A stretch of 64,000 bases of DNA, from the NCBI RefSeq assembly GCF_014170335.1, contig NZ_LZZS01000016.1, positions 62,001 through 126,000 of the forward strand, written 5' to 3'. The notes beneath the pieces were generated by a model, which saw only the letters and a list, made by a program, of their open reading frames with translations, did no database searches and was not told where the DNA came from. Positions 1 to 10,072 of the stretch are shown here, piece by piece (the stretch's first letter is position 1; each line of letters starts with the position of its first letter). This DNA is from Achromobacter sp. UMC46. GTDB taxonomy: Bacteria; Pseudomonadota; Gammaproteobacteria; Burkholderiales; Burkholderiaceae_B. A program made the position numbers and the translations under genes.

Positions 1-2
1 AC

Positions 3-1490
3 CAGTCGCGGCGCGAGGGGTTGCTGTTCGGGCTGTATTTCGGCTTCTATCTGCTGCTGATCTGTGTGCATGCCGTTTTCTGGTGGGCCACGCGCGCGCC
101 CATGAGCGGACTGTTCCTGGCCTATATCGGCAACTGCGTGTTCAACGAAGTGATGTCGCTGGGACTGGTGCAGCAATTGACGGGCTTGCCGGTCGGCTGG
201 AGCGACCGGATGCTGGGCATCGGCATCGCGGTCAGCCTGCCTGTGGCGCTGCGCATCGCGTCTGCCCAATTGAATCTTGCCGCGTTGTATCCGCGCCTGG
301 TCCGCGCGACCGAATGGCTATTCTGGGGCATCGCGTTCGCGTGTTCGGCGCTGGTGGTGTCGGGGCATTATTCGTGGGGCATGCAGCCGGTCCAGTTGCT
401 GGCCTTGTCGCTGATCGTGGGCTTCACGGCCTTGGCGTGCTATTTGCTGAAGCAAGGATGGCGGCCGGCGCGTTTCTTCGTGCTGGCGTTCGGGGTGTTC
501 TATCTTGGCGTGCTGATCGCGTTCCTGCGCAACCTTGGCGTACTGCCGGTCAACATGTTCACGGAATACGTGTCCACCCTGGGCACCATGCTGCATATGC
601 TGTTGCTGAGCCTGTTCATCATCGGGCGCCATGAACGGCTGCGCCGCGACAATGAGCGCCAGCAGGCCAATCTGGCGGCGGACATGGCGCGCCAGCACAG
701 CCATGGGCTGGAACGGGAAGTGGCGCTGCGCACCGCGGAAATGCAGGGCGAGATCCAGCGCCGGGTCGAACTGGAAGACGAACTGCGCGCCTCGCTGGAG
801 CAGGAGCGCCGCGTGTTCGCCGAGCAACGCGAATTCGTGGCGATGGTGTCGCACGAATTCCGCACGCCGCTTGCCATCATCACGACGTCAGCCCAGCAGC
901 TGGGACGCAATCTTGCCGCGCCAGTTGAGAAAAGCCTGGCGCGCTGCGGCAATATCCGCGACGCTGCCATGCGTCTGCTGGCGCTGGTCGACGAATACCT
1001 GACCCATGACCGCATGCGCGAACCCAGCGCCGAGCTGCGCCTGACGCAATGCGACCTGCTGGCGCTGCTGGCCGATCTGGACCGCGAGTTTCCCGCGGGC
1101 CGCATCCAATGCGTCTATGGCGCGGGCGAGCATGTCCTGCTTTGCGATGCAGGCATGCTGCGCATTGCGTTGCGCAACCTGCTGGCAAATGCGGACCGGC
1201 ATTGCGCGGCGGGCAGGGCGGTCCGGGTGACGCTGCGGGAAGAGGGGGGATTCATGCACATCGACGTGGCGAATTCCGGCGACCGCATCGCACCGGCCGA
1301 GCAGGATCGCCTGTTCCAGAAGTACTACCGGGGCCCGAATGCGCTGCGCCATCCTGGCGCCGGCCTGGGGCTGTATCTGGTCAGGACGATCGCCGAGAGG
1401 CTGGGTGGTTCGGTGTTCCTGAAGAGCGCGGGCGGAGGCGAGCCCGTGTGCTTTTGCCTGAGCCTGCCCCGGGCGGCGGCGGCCGGGTGA
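3..1490 (+). CDS. Sensor histidine kinase, 7TMR-DISM type (5' truncated by window edge)
   Basis: Inner-membrane sensor kinase. The frame is open to the left edge, so the start lies outside the window; the TTG at 21 is probably internal. Seven hydrophobic segments fill the first 200 visible residues, matching the 7TM-DISM module, and an upstream extracytoplasmic sensor domain is probably missing. A coiled-coil stretch of about 60 residues follows, then the HisKA box VSHEFRTPL with the phosphoacceptor His at 852-854. The HATPase part shows the N box (LLANADRH) and G box (GAGLGLYLV). There is no receiver domain, and no response regulator follows, so the partner is probably upstream. The ligand is unknown. 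The call as a kinase is firm; the exact sensor class rests on topology. Confidence 0.88.
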   Translation, partial: QSRREGLLFGLYFGFYLLLICVHAVFWWATRAPMSGLFLAYIGNCVFNEVMSLGLVQQLTGLPVGWSDRMLGIGIAVSLPVALRIASAQLNLAALYPRLVRATEWLFWGIAFACSALVVSGHYSWGMQPVQLLALSLIVGFTALACYLLKQGWRPARFFVLAFGVFYLGVLIAFLRNLGVLPVNMFTEYVSTLGTMLHMLLLSLFIIGRHERLRRDNERQQANLAADMARQHSHGLEREVALRTAEMQGEIQRRVELEDELRASLEQERRVFAEQREFVAMVSHEFRTPLAIITTSAQQLGRNLAAPVEKSLARCGNIRDAAMRLLALVDEYLTHDRMREPSAELRLTQCDLLALLADLDREFPAGRIQCVYGAGEHVLLCDAGMLRIALRNLLANADRHCAAGRAVRVTLREEGGFMHIDVANSGDRIAPAEQDRLFQKYYRGPNALRHPGAGLGLYLVRTIAERLGGSVFLKSAGGGEPVCFCLSLPRAAAAG

Positions 1491-1638
1491 GCTTGCATGG
1501 GGATAGGCGCCATCCAAGGTGTCGACACCCGACAATCTGTTGCATAAACGCATCTATATGTTTCTGTCGAATTTATCGTCGAAACATAAAATGAGGTCAA
1601 TTCTCCGCTTACGTCGTCTATTTTCAGCGAAAAAAAGC

Positions 1639-1661
1639 CCTGAAATATCGAAAATTTCAGG
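1639..1661. promoter_or_regulatory. Inverted repeat in the A/T-rich region upstream of the adhesin gene
   Basis: Perfect 8-bp arms CCTGAAAT and ATTTCAGG with a 7-nt loop. It sits in the 267-bp gap between the kinase and the adhesin gene, which is clearly A/T-richer than the flanking genes. It could be an operator or a weak hairpin; no T-run follows directly. I find no convincing -35/-10 pair in this gap. Confidence 0.35.
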
Positions 1662-1757
1662 ACTGCTTAGATTTGCTCAGATTTGAGAACGCAATCATCG
1701 GTATATTTCAGCAGCGAAATTTACAAATTGTGACGCTGTCCGATTCAGGAATATCCG

Positions 1758-4700
1758 ATGAAAAAGCCTTCCCTCAATCACATCTACCGCCTGGTCTGGA
1801 ACGACGCCTTGGGCGTGTATGTGCCGGTTGCCGAATTCGCCGGCGCTCGTCGCAAGCGCAGCGGGTCCGCCGCCGCGTTGACGGCTGCGCTGCTGCTGTC
1901 CGGTCCGGCGCTAGCCGCCGACCTGCCGACAGGCGGCAATGTGGTGGCGGGGGCGGGGTCGATCAGCCAGAACGGTTCGGCCATGACCATCAACCAGCAA
2001 ACCGGCAAGATGGCGGTGGACTGGCAGAGTTTTTCAATCGGCAAGGGCAGCAGCGTCACGTTCAAGCAGCCCGGCCGCGATTCGGTCGCGCTGAACCGCG
2101 TGCTGGGGCCCGACGTGTCGGTGATCCAGGGCGCGCTGAACGCCAATGGCCAGGTGTTCCTGGTCAACCCGAATGGCGTGGTGTTCACGCCGACCGCGCA
2201 AGTGAACGTGGGCGGCATCGTCGCCAGCACGCTGAACATCAGCACGCAGGATTTCCTGGCGGGCAATTACCGGTTTGAAGGCGCCAGCAGCAACGCCATC
2301 ATCAACCAGGGCAACATCACGGCGGCCCCGGGCGGCAGCATCGCGCTGATCGCGGCCAAGATCACCAACACCGGCAACCTGACGGCCGACAAGGGCAATG
2401 TCCTGCTGGGCGCCGGCAGCCGCGTCAAGCTGGACCTGGGCGGTCCGGTCAAGATCGAAGTGGAACAAGGCGCGATCGACGCGCTGATCGAACAAGGCGG
2501 CGCCATCCGCGCCGACGGCGGCACGGTGTACCTGACGGCCAAGGCCGCGGGCGACCTCGCCAGCACCGTCATCAACCACACGGGCATCACGCAGGCCAAG
2601 ACGCTGGCCACCGGGGAGAACGGCAAGATCGTGCTGCTGGGCGACATGGTCAACGACCGCATCGCCGTGGCCGGCACGCTGGACGCCAGCGCGCCCAACG
2701 GCGGCAAGGGTGGTTTCGTGGAAACGTCGGCGGCCAAGGTGTCGGTGGCGGCAGGCGCGTTGATCACCACCAAAGCGGTCAGCGGCCAGCATGGCTCGTG
2801 GCTGGTCGATCCGACCGACTTCACGGTCAGCGCCGGCACGACGGGACAGACGGACAGCGGCATCGGCGCGGATACGCTGTCGGTCAATCTGAACAACGGC
2901 AACATCGAACTGCAGACGGTCGCCTCCGGCGCCCAAGCGGGCAACATCAGCGTGAATGCCGGCGTAACCTGGAGCGCGGACACCAAGCTGACGCTTAGCG
3001 CTCACGGCAATATCTACCTGAATGCGCCGATCACGGCGACGGGCGCAAATGCGGGCCTGGCGCTGAACCATGGCGGTTTCACGCAGAACGGCAGCGTCGC
3101 CGCAGGCACCGATTACCGCGTAAATTCGCCGGTCACGCTAAGCGGCGCGAACTCGACCTTTTCCGTCAACGGCAATGCGTACACGTTGATTCGCAGCGTG
3201 GCGCAATTGAAGGCCATCGATGGTTTGGGTACTGGCCGTTACGCGTTGGCGCAGGACCTGGACGCGACGGGCGTGGCTTTTTCCCAGACCGTTGTCGGCA
3301 CAGACGTTGAATTCAATGGTGCATTTGATGGCCTTGGCCATGCGATCTCGAACGTGAACGGCGAACAGGGATTCCTGGGGGTATTTGGAATTACGGGGGC
3401 CGGCTCCGATATCCGCAATCTTGGCGTCGTGAACATCAACATGAACAGCTGGGATTTTGCGGGCGGGCTGGTCGGCTACAACCAGGGCCGGCTAGACAAT
3501 GTCTATGCGATTGGCAATATCTCCGGCGGCGATATGGGCGGCGGTGGCATTGGTGGCCTTGTCGGAATCAATTTCGGTTCCATTTCCAATGCGTACTCCT
3601 CGGGGACGGTCAAGAATTCCGAAATTGCCGGCCCGATGATGGGAAATATGGGAGGCTTGGTCGGCACCAATTATGGGACCGTCGACAAGTCGTACTCGAC
3701 AAGTGTGGTGACGGAAGGCATGTTCTCCACGCCCGCGAGCGGCGCGCTGGTAGGCTATAACGCCGGCACGGTCACCGCCAGCTTTGCCTCCAGCACGGAC
3801 GCGGCGGGCAACGCGTACACCACGGCGCCGATGACCCGCCTGACGGGCATCGTCGGTAACACGAGCAACAGCGGCATGAAGACCGCTGCGCAGCTGTCCC
3901 AGTTGGCGACGTTCAAGAACGCCGGCTGGGATATCGACGCGGCAGGCGGCACGGGCGCAACGTGGCGCATGTACGAGGGTAATGGCGGCCCGCTGCTGCG
4001 CGGCTTTCTCAAGCAGGTCACGGTCAGCCTGGCCGACAAGGTCTACGACGGCCGGGTGAGCGGGGGCATCGGCTACGTGTCGTCGCAGCCGGGCGCCCAA
4101 CTGGGCGGCAGCATCAACTACACCACCAATTCGAAGAACGCGGGCGTCTACCGGTTGGCCGACGGCACGCTGACCGTCAATGGCGGCCTGTACTCCAATC
4201 AGCAAGGCTACGACATCGTCTATGCCGACGGTTTGGCCTTGAACGTCTTGAAGAAGGGCGTGTCGGTAGGCTTCACCGCCCAAGACAAGACGTATGACGG
4301 CACCCTGGGCGCCAGTGTCAACGGTATGGTGGGCATCGACGTACTCGCGGGCGACATTCTTGGCGTTGGCGGCACTGGCAGCTTTTCGGACAAGAACGCG
4401 GGCGCGGGGAAAACCGTCTATATCGGCGGGGTCGCGCTGACTGGGCTAGACGCCAACAACTATTTCATCACCACGGGCTCGTCCGCCACGACCACGGCCT
4501 CGATCACGCCTCGCGAGCTCACGGGGTCGGTGACGATACGCGACAAGGTCTATGACGGGGGCATCCGCGCTGATGGGCAGGGTTCCGTTTCGGGCTTGCT
4601 CCCGGGCGATGCCTACAGCCTCAATATGTACTTTGCCGACAAGAACGTGGGTACCAATAAGCAGGTCGTTTTCGCGCTCAGCGGCCTGGATGCCGGCAAT

Positions 4701-6491
4701 TACGTCTTAGGTGCAGGCTTGAATGCGTTGACGGCCACCATCACTCCCAAGGCCGTGACCGCCGCGTTGACTGCCGGCGACAAGATTTATGACGGAACGA
4801 CCACCGCCACGGTGTCCGGTCTACTGTATGGCGCCATCAACGGCGACATGTTGTCGCTGATGAGCGGCGGAGACTTTCTGAACAAGAACGTTGGCGTCGG
4901 CAAGGACGTGTTCTTCTACAGTACGTTGACGGGCCTGGATGCGCGGAACTACAGGTTCACGTTCAACGCGCAGTCCACCGCCACGATCACGCCTAAGGCG
5001 CTGACCGGGGCGATCACCGCCGCCGGCAAGACCTATGACGGTACGCGTGATGCCGTCACGTCGGGCCGACTGACGGGCGTCGTCCAAGGCGACACTGTCA
5101 TGTTGGCAAGCACCGGCTTGTTCGCGGACAAGAATGCGGGCGTGGGCAAATCCGTGACGTTGGACGGCTCGCTGCTGGGTATCCATGCGGGCAACTACAC
5201 GCTGTCGTACAACGGCACCACGACGGCAGACATCACGCCCAAGGCGATCACCGGCGCACTGAGCGCTGCGAGCAAGGTCTATGACGGATCGCTCGACACC
5301 GTGATCAGCGGCGTCTTGTTCGGCGCTGTCCTGGGCGACAACGTCGGGATAGGCGGCACGGGCCGCTTCGGCGACAAGAACGCCGGCGTCGGCAAGCAGG
5401 TGGCCGTATCGGGCATGTTGTCCGGCGCTGATGCCGGCAACTATCTGCTGACGGCCAATACGATGACATGGGCCGACATCACGCCCAAGGCATTGACGGG
5501 CGCCATCACGGCCGCCGGCAAGACCTACGATGGCACGACCGCCGCCAGCACGACGGGTTCGTTGAACGGGGTGGTCGTGGGCGATACGGTCGCGCTGTCG
5601 ACGTCCGGCGCCTTCGCCGACAAGAATGCCGCCATCGGCAAACGTGTCAATGTCAACGGCACGTTGACGGGCGCGGACGCCGGCAACTACACGCTCAGCG
5701 CCAATGCCACGACCACCGCCACGATCGAGCGCCGGGTCCTGGGCGTGGCCGGCACTACGGTCGCAGGCAAGACGTACGACGGCAGCGCGATCGGGCAGGC
5801 GTCGGCGGGCGCGTTGAGCAACCTGGTCGGTGGCGAAACCCTCGGGGTCGGGGCGACGGCAACGTTCGACAGCGCCAACGCCGGCAACCGCAATGCGAGC
5901 GTGCGCTACGCGCTGGCTGACAGCGACACGGGCCTGGCCGCCAACTATGTGCTGGCCGACACGCAGCATCAGGCCGTCATCGACCGCCGTGCGATCACCG
6001 TCGCGGCGGACGACAAGACCAAGCGAGCGGGCAACGCGGATCCGGCGCTGACCTGGCGCATCGCGCAAGGCAATCTGGTGGCCAACGACACGCTGGCCGG
6101 CGTGTTGAACCGCGCCGCGGGCGAGACGGCGGGCAACTACCGGATCGGTGCGGACGGCTTGTCCAACGCCAACTATCTGATCGCGACGCAGGACGGCACG
6201 CTGAGCATCAGCAACGCCGTGCAGCCCGACAGCCGCCGCGAGTCGGCGTTGTCGACGGCGCAATGGCTGCAGGCCGCCGTGGGCACCGCCAACACGACCC
6301 CGCCGACGCTGCCGGGCGACCTGAGCTACGTGCCGGTCAGCTCGGGCAGCCAAGAGCCTGGCCAGGGCACGAACGCGCAGCCGGCGCCAAACGCGGGGCA
6401 AGGCGCGCGTAGCGTGCAGGGTCCGGCCCGACTGCTGGTGATCGATGGCGGTATCCGCCTGCCCGAGGGCGCGGCCCAGGGCGGCATCTGA
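1758..6491 (+). CDS. FHA/HMW-like two-partner secretion adhesin (TpsA) with GLUG and YDG/MBG repeats
   Basis: Large exoprotein secreted through its TpsB partner at 6596. The N terminus has the extended signal peptide (ESPR, from MKKPSLNHIYRLVWND) and a hydrophobic core ending in ALA. The haemagglutination/TPS domain follows to about residue 330, with the hallmark NPNGVVF and a VALNRVLG stretch. Four GLUG motifs (GGLVGYNQG type) lie at about residues 569-670. Eight YDG motifs (KVYDG/KTYDG) lie at about 760, 844, 929, 1008, 1090, 1171, 1253 and 1337, so roughly 82 residues apart. An MBG-type domain (about 1410-1490) and a short Gly/Pro-rich tail end the protein. CAGGA lies 8 nt before the ATG. 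The likely role is surface adhesion or biofilm formation; the receptor is unknown. I see no toxin domain at the C terminus. Confidence 0.93.
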   Translation: MKKPSLNHIYRLVWNDALGVYVPVAEFAGARRKRSGSAAALTAALLLSGPALAADLPTGGNVVAGAGSISQNGSAMTINQQTGKMAVDWQSFSIGKGSSVTFKQPGRDSVALNRVLGPDVSVIQGALNANGQVFLVNPNGVVFTPTAQVNVGGIVASTLNISTQDFLAGNYRFEGASSNAIINQGNITAAPGGSIALIAAKITNTGNLTADKGNVLLGAGSRVKLDLGGPVKIEVEQGAIDALIEQGGAIRADGGTVYLTAKAAGDLASTVINHTGITQAKTLATGENGKIVLLGDMVNDRIAVAGTLDASAPNGGKGGFVETSAAKVSVAAGALITTKAVSGQHGSWLVDPTDFTVSAGTTGQTDSGIGADTLSVNLNNGNIELQTVASGAQAGNISVNAGVTWSADTKLTLSAHGNIYLNAPITATGANAGLALNHGGFTQNGSVAAGTDYRVNSPVTLSGANSTFSVNGNAYTLIRSVAQLKAIDGLGTGRYALAQDLDATGVAFSQTVVGTDVEFNGAFDGLGHAISNVNGEQGFLGVFGITGAGSDIRNLGVVNINMNSWDFAGGLVGYNQGRLDNVYAIGNISGGDMGGGGIGGLVGINFGSISNAYSSGTVKNSEIAGPMMGNMGGLVGTNYGTVDKSYSTSVVTEGMFSTPASGALVGYNAGTVTASFASSTDAAGNAYTTAPMTRLTGIVGNTSNSGMKTAAQLSQLATFKNAGWDIDAAGGTGATWRMYEGNGGPLLRGFLKQVTVSLADKVYDGRVSGGIGYVSSQPGAQLGGSINYTTNSKNAGVYRLADGTLTVNGGLYSNQQGYDIVYADGLALNVLKKGVSVGFTAQDKTYDGTLGASVNGMVGIDVLAGDILGVGGTGSFSDKNAGAGKTVYIGGVALTGLDANNYFITTGSSATTTASITPRELTGSVTIRDKVYDGGIRADGQGSVSGLLPGDAYSLNMYFADKNVGTNKQVVFALSGLDAGNYVLGAGLNALTATITPKAVTAALTAGDKIYDGTTTATVSGLLYGAINGDMLSLMSGGDFLNKNVGVGKDVFFYSTLTGLDARNYRFTFNAQSTATITPKALTGAITAAGKTYDGTRDAVTSGRLTGVVQGDTVMLASTGLFADKNAGVGKSVTLDGSLLGIHAGNYTLSYNGTTTADITPKAITGALSAASKVYDGSLDTVISGVLFGAVLGDNVGIGGTGRFGDKNAGVGKQVAVSGMLSGADAGNYLLTANTMTWADITPKALTGAITAAGKTYDGTTAASTTGSLNGVVVGDTVALSTSGAFADKNAAIGKRVNVNGTLTGADAGNYTLSANATTTATIERRVLGVAGTTVAGKTYDGSAIGQASAGALSNLVGGETLGVGATATFDSANAGNRNASVRYALADSDTGLAANYVLADTQHQAVIDRRAITVAADDKTKRAGNADPALTWRIAQGNLVANDTLAGVLNRAAGETAGNYRIGADGLSNANYLIATQDGTLSISNAVQPDSRRESALSTAQWLQAAVGTANTTPPTLPGDLSYVPVSSGSQEPGQGTNAQPAPNAGQGARSVQGPARLLVIDGGIRLPEGAAQGGI
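4030..5995 (+). repeat. Eight in-frame YDG repeats, period about 246 nt
   Basis: Each unit starts with a K-V/T-YDG motif, contains a DKN-A/V-G-G/V-K motif, and ends in GL/GADAxNY followed by TATITPK. The units are degenerate at DNA level but in frame, so unit number could change by recombination. Confidence 0.85.
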
Positions 6492-6595
6492 TCCCGGCAC
6501 GCCGGAACGTCGACGTTTTCACTTCACCTTCTACCGGTGTCCACGGCCTTCCGGGGCCGCGGACAGCCGCCAAGAACACCCGATTTCACAAGATC

Positions 6596-8263
6596 ATGAC
6601 GCTCGCTTTGTTTACCGCTCGTCCGCACTATCTGGCGCTGGCGCTTGCCGCGCTGTTGCCCGCCGCCGCGCCCGCCTGGGCCCAGCAGATCCCCAACGCC
6701 GGCCGCATCCTCCAGGAACAGGCGACCGAACCCCAGCCGCCCGCGCCGTCGCCGGAACTGAACCTGAGCAGCCCCGTCCCTGGCGCCGTCGCGCCCGGCG
6801 GCCCGCAAGCCAACGTGTCCCGCGTAGAGCTGAACGGCAACCAGGTGTTTTCGTCGGAGCAGTTGATGACGCAGCTGGGCGCCTATCAAGACAAGGCTTA
6901 TGACCTGGCTGGCATGCAAGGGCTGGCGAATCAGCTGACGCGCTATTACCACGACGCCGGCTATCCGTTTGCGCGGGTCTACCTGCCGGCGCAGGGGCTT
7001 GAGAACGGCGTCCTGCGCCTGCATGTCGTCGAGGGCCGCTACGGCCAGGTCAAGGCCGAAGGCGATGCGGCGCTGGCGGCCCGGGCCCAGTCCTACCTGA
7101 GTCCGCTGAAATCCGGCGATATCATCGAAAGCGCCTCGCTGGAACGCGCGGCGCTGCTGCTGTCCGACCTGCCCGGCGTCAACGCCAGCCCCATCATCCG
7201 TCCCGGCCAGCAGATGGGCACGGGCGATCTGGCAGTGCAGGTGGAGCGCGGCGACCTTGTGAACGGCAGCGTCGGCCTGGACAACCAGGGCAACCGCTAC
7301 ACGGGCCAGTACCGCGCCAATGCGGCGCTGTCGATCAACAGCCCCTTCATGCTGGGCGACCAGATCACGCTGCGCGCGCAGCGCACCAGCGAAGACCTGA
7401 ACTACGGCGACGTGGGATACAGCGCGCCGCTGGGCAGTTCGGGCCTGCGCGGCCGGGTCGGCTACGGCTATACCGGCTATGAGCTGGGCAAGGAGTTCAG
7501 CGACCTGGACGCGCATGGCAGCGCCAAGGTCGCCAGTGTGGGCCTGAGCTATCCGCTGATCCGTTCGCAAAGCCGCAACCTGACGATCGGCATCGACTTC
7601 ATGCACAAGAAGCTGCGCGACGACTATCGCGCCGCCGAGGTCGAGCTGAACAAGTTCAGCAACAGCGTGCCGATCGCCGCGCAGTTCGATGTGCGCGACA
7701 GCCTGGGCGGCGGCGGGCTGACGTATGGCGCCCTGAGCTGGACGCCGGGCACCTTGAAGCTGGACGGCAACCTTGCCACGGCCGACAGCCTGAGCGCGAA
7801 TTCGGCGGGCCACTACAGCAAGCTGAATCTCGACATTGCCCGCCTGCAATCCGTGTCGTCGCGCTGGAGCCTGTTCGGCCGTTTCAGCGGCCAGTGGACC
7901 AACGACAACCTGGATTCGTCCGAAGACTTCGGCCTGGGCGGCCCGGCTGGCGTGCGCGCCTATCCCGTCGGCGAAGGCTACGGCGACCGCGGCTGGCTGG
8001 CCCAGCTGGAAGTCCGCTACGCGGCGGGCGCGGTCACCCCGTTCGCGTTCTATGACGCGGGCCGGGTAGAAATTTCCTCCCATCCCTGGCTGGCCGGCGA
8101 GAATTTCCGCCGCATCGCCGGGGCGGGTGTCGGCGCCCGCGTTGCGGTGGGCGGCTGGCGCGGCGAAGCCACGGTGGCATGGCGCACCGATGGCGGCCCG
8201 CCGCAGTCCGACAGCCGGGATCACAAACCCTTGTTCTGGGTAAGCGCGCAGTACTTGTTCTAA
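6596..8263 (+). CDS. TpsB outer-membrane transporter (ShlB/FhaC/HecB family)
   Basis: Sixteen-stranded Omp85-like pore that secretes the adhesin encoded 104 bp upstream. A signal peptide of about 29 residues ends in AWA-QQ. A Pro-rich linker follows, then a POTRA_2 domain (about 75-150: VELNGNQVF, GYPFARVYLP), a second POTRA-like region, and the C-terminal barrel. The conserved loop-6 motif appears as VRAYPVGEGYGDRGW near residue 460, and the last residue is Phe (QYLF), as expected for Bam-dependent barrels. At 555 residues it is normal for the family. Gene order tpsA-tpsB and the terminator just downstream point to one transcript. Confidence 0.93.
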   Translation: MTLALFTARPHYLALALAALLPAAAPAWAQQIPNAGRILQEQATEPQPPAPSPELNLSSPVPGAVAPGGPQANVSRVELNGNQVFSSEQLMTQLGAYQDKAYDLAGMQGLANQLTRYYHDAGYPFARVYLPAQGLENGVLRLHVVEGRYGQVKAEGDAALAARAQSYLSPLKSGDIIESASLERAALLLSDLPGVNASPIIRPGQQMGTGDLAVQVERGDLVNGSVGLDNQGNRYTGQYRANAALSINSPFMLGDQITLRAQRTSEDLNYGDVGYSAPLGSSGLRGRVGYGYTGYELGKEFSDLDAHGSAKVASVGLSYPLIRSQSRNLTIGIDFMHKKLRDDYRAAEVELNKFSNSVPIAAQFDVRDSLGGGGLTYGALSWTPGTLKLDGNLATADSLSANSAGHYSKLNLDIARLQSVSSRWSLFGRFSGQWTNDNLDSSEDFGLGGPAGVRAYPVGEGYGDRGWLAQLEVRYAAGAVTPFAFYDAGRVEISSHPWLAGENFRRIAGAGVGARVAVGGWRGEATVAWRTDGGPPQSDSRDHKPLFWVSAQYLF

Positions 8264-8281
8264 GCCAGCGCGCCGGCTTGG

Positions 8282-8318
8282 GCCCCTGCCTTCCTCCCGG
8301 AGGCAGGGGCTTTTTTTT
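8282..8318 (+). terminator. Rho-independent terminator of the tpsA-tpsB operon
   Basis: Perfect 10-bp stem GCCCCTGCCT/AGGCAGGGGC with a 9-nt loop, followed directly by eight T. It lies 19 nt after the tpsB stop. Confidence 0.95.
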
Positions 8319-8493
8319 GCGGCGCATCATGGCGTAAGGGAATATTCAGCCAAGACGGCTCTTGTTACGCATCCGCGGGCTATCCGTGTAATACCCGGTT
8401 CTCGGGTTGGGGGCTTTTCCATAAACTACCGGACCGCCCTGGTATCGACGCCATAGATCAACCTCCTATAACGCCCCCCATAACGAGAACGCC

Positions 8494-10056
8494 ATGAGAC
8501 AGTTTCTTCCCCCCCTGGGCGCCGCCCTGGTCTTGTCGCTGGGCACGCACGCCGCGTTGGCCCAGCAAGCGCCTGCCGCCGCGCCTGCGGCCGCCGGTAC
8601 TGCCGCCGCCGCTGCCGTCCCCCGGGACCCTTTCTTCTGGCTGGGGGAGATCAACAAAGCCACCGCCGTCATCAACACCGATGAAGGCCTGCTGGACAAA
8701 TCCATCGCGCCGCGCCTGGCCGCCGGCGTCGCCAAGGTGATCAGCGACGGCAACCAGCCGGGCGCCAAGCGGCCCGCCAGCGTCATCACCTTTGAACCGC
8801 TGCTGATCAAGGCGGCGGGCGAAGACGTGACGCTGCTGCACGCCGGCCGCTCCAGCCAGGACATGCACGCGACCTACCGCAGCGCCATCCTGCGCGACAA
8901 GCTGCTGGACCTGGCTGACCAATTGAACAAGACGTCCACCACGCTGGTGGAGCTGGCTGGCAAGCACGCCGGCACCATCGTGCCGAACTACACCAATGGC
9001 GTGGCCGCGCAGCCCAACAGCTACGGGCACTATCTGCTGGGCCAGGCAGCCGGCCTGGCGCGTGACGCGCAGCGAATCCGCGAGGCCTACGTCCGCATCG
9101 ACCGTTCGCCCATGGGCACGACGGTGCTGAACGGCACCAGCTGGCCGCTGGACCGCAAGCGCATGGCGCAATACCTGGGTTTCGAGGCGCTGGTCGACAA
9201 CGCCTACGACGCCTCGCAGATCTCGTCCATGGATCAGCCCGTGGAAGTGGCCTCCATCGTGACCAGCATCGCATTGCGCACCGGCAACTTCGTCGAAGAC
9301 GTCATGACGCAGTACGCGCAGTCGCGCCCCTGGATCCTGCTGGAAGAGGGCGGCGGCAACACCTACGTGTCCAGCGCCATGCCGCAAAAGCGCAACCCCG
9401 GTCTGTTGAACGACACCCGCAGCGACGCGTCGACCGCCGTGACGCTGGCGATGGGCCCCGTGATCCAGACGCATAACATCACGCCGGGCATGAGCGACCC
9501 GAAGGACGTGAAGCAGAATTCGGCCATGGTGGACAGCGGCATCTCTGCGCTCAAGCGCTGGGACCGCGTGTTGAAGGCGATGGTCATCAGCCCCGAGCGT
9601 GCGCTGGAAGAACTGAACAGTGACTGGACCGCGTCGCAGGAACTGGCCGACGTGCTGATGCGCAAGTACAAGCTGCCGTTCCGTGACGGCCACCACTTTG
9701 CGTCCGAAGTGGTGACCTACGCCAAGACCAACAACATCAAGCCGCTGGACTTCCCGTACGAACAGGCCCGCCGCATTTATGCGGACGCCATGAAGGACTC
9801 GAAGTACGGCAACGAGCTGCCGATGAGCGAAGCAGAATTCCGCTCGACGCTGGACCCGGTGGCCATCGTGAAGAACCGCGCCACCAGCGGCGGTCCGCAG
9901 CCCGCCGAAATGGACCGCATGCTGAAAGAGGCGCGCGACCAGTTGGCCTCGCAAGGCAAGTGGATCAAGGAACGCCGCGACCACATCGACCAGTCATTGG
10001 CGGACTTGGACAAGAAGTTCGATACGCTGGCCGCCAACGCCCCGAAGGGGAAGTAG
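8494..10056 (+). CDS. Exported lyase of the fumarase/aspartase/argininosuccinate lyase superfamily
   Basis: The protein has a clear Sec signal peptide (hydrophobic core LGAALVLSLG, cleavage after ALA) and an Ala/Pro-rich linker before the enzyme body. The superfamily signature appears as SSAMPQKRNPG near residue 296, with the catalytic-loop serine retained. These enzymes eliminate fumarate or a related acid from a C-N or C-O bond and work as tetramers. Classical argininosuccinate lyase is cytoplasmic and about 460 residues; this one is 520 residues and predicted periplasmic, so it is not simply argH. Single gene with the tps terminator upstream and a convergent LysR gene downstream. The substrate cannot be read from the sequence. 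Confidence 0.82.
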   Translation: MRQFLPPLGAALVLSLGTHAALAQQAPAAAPAAAGTAAAAAVPRDPFFWLGEINKATAVINTDEGLLDKSIAPRLAAGVAKVISDGNQPGAKRPASVITFEPLLIKAAGEDVTLLHAGRSSQDMHATYRSAILRDKLLDLADQLNKTSTTLVELAGKHAGTIVPNYTNGVAAQPNSYGHYLLGQAAGLARDAQRIREAYVRIDRSPMGTTVLNGTSWPLDRKRMAQYLGFEALVDNAYDASQISSMDQPVEVASIVTSIALRTGNFVEDVMTQYAQSRPWILLEEGGGNTYVSSAMPQKRNPGLLNDTRSDASTAVTLAMGPVIQTHNITPGMSDPKDVKQNSAMVDSGISALKRWDRVLKAMVISPERALEELNSDWTASQELADVLMRKYKLPFRDGHHFASEVVTYAKTNNIKPLDFPYEQARRIYADAMKDSKYGNELPMSEAEFRSTLDPVAIVKNRATSGGPQPAEMDRMLKEARDQLASQGKWIKERRDHIDQSLADLDKKFDTLAANAPKGK

Positions 10057-10072
10057 GCGGCAGCGGGCGCCG

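Noticed and set aside
4821..6500. Long antisense open frame across the adhesin repeats
   Set aside because: Arises from the repeated G/C-rich coding sequence; Arg/Ala-rich translation with no recognisable motif.
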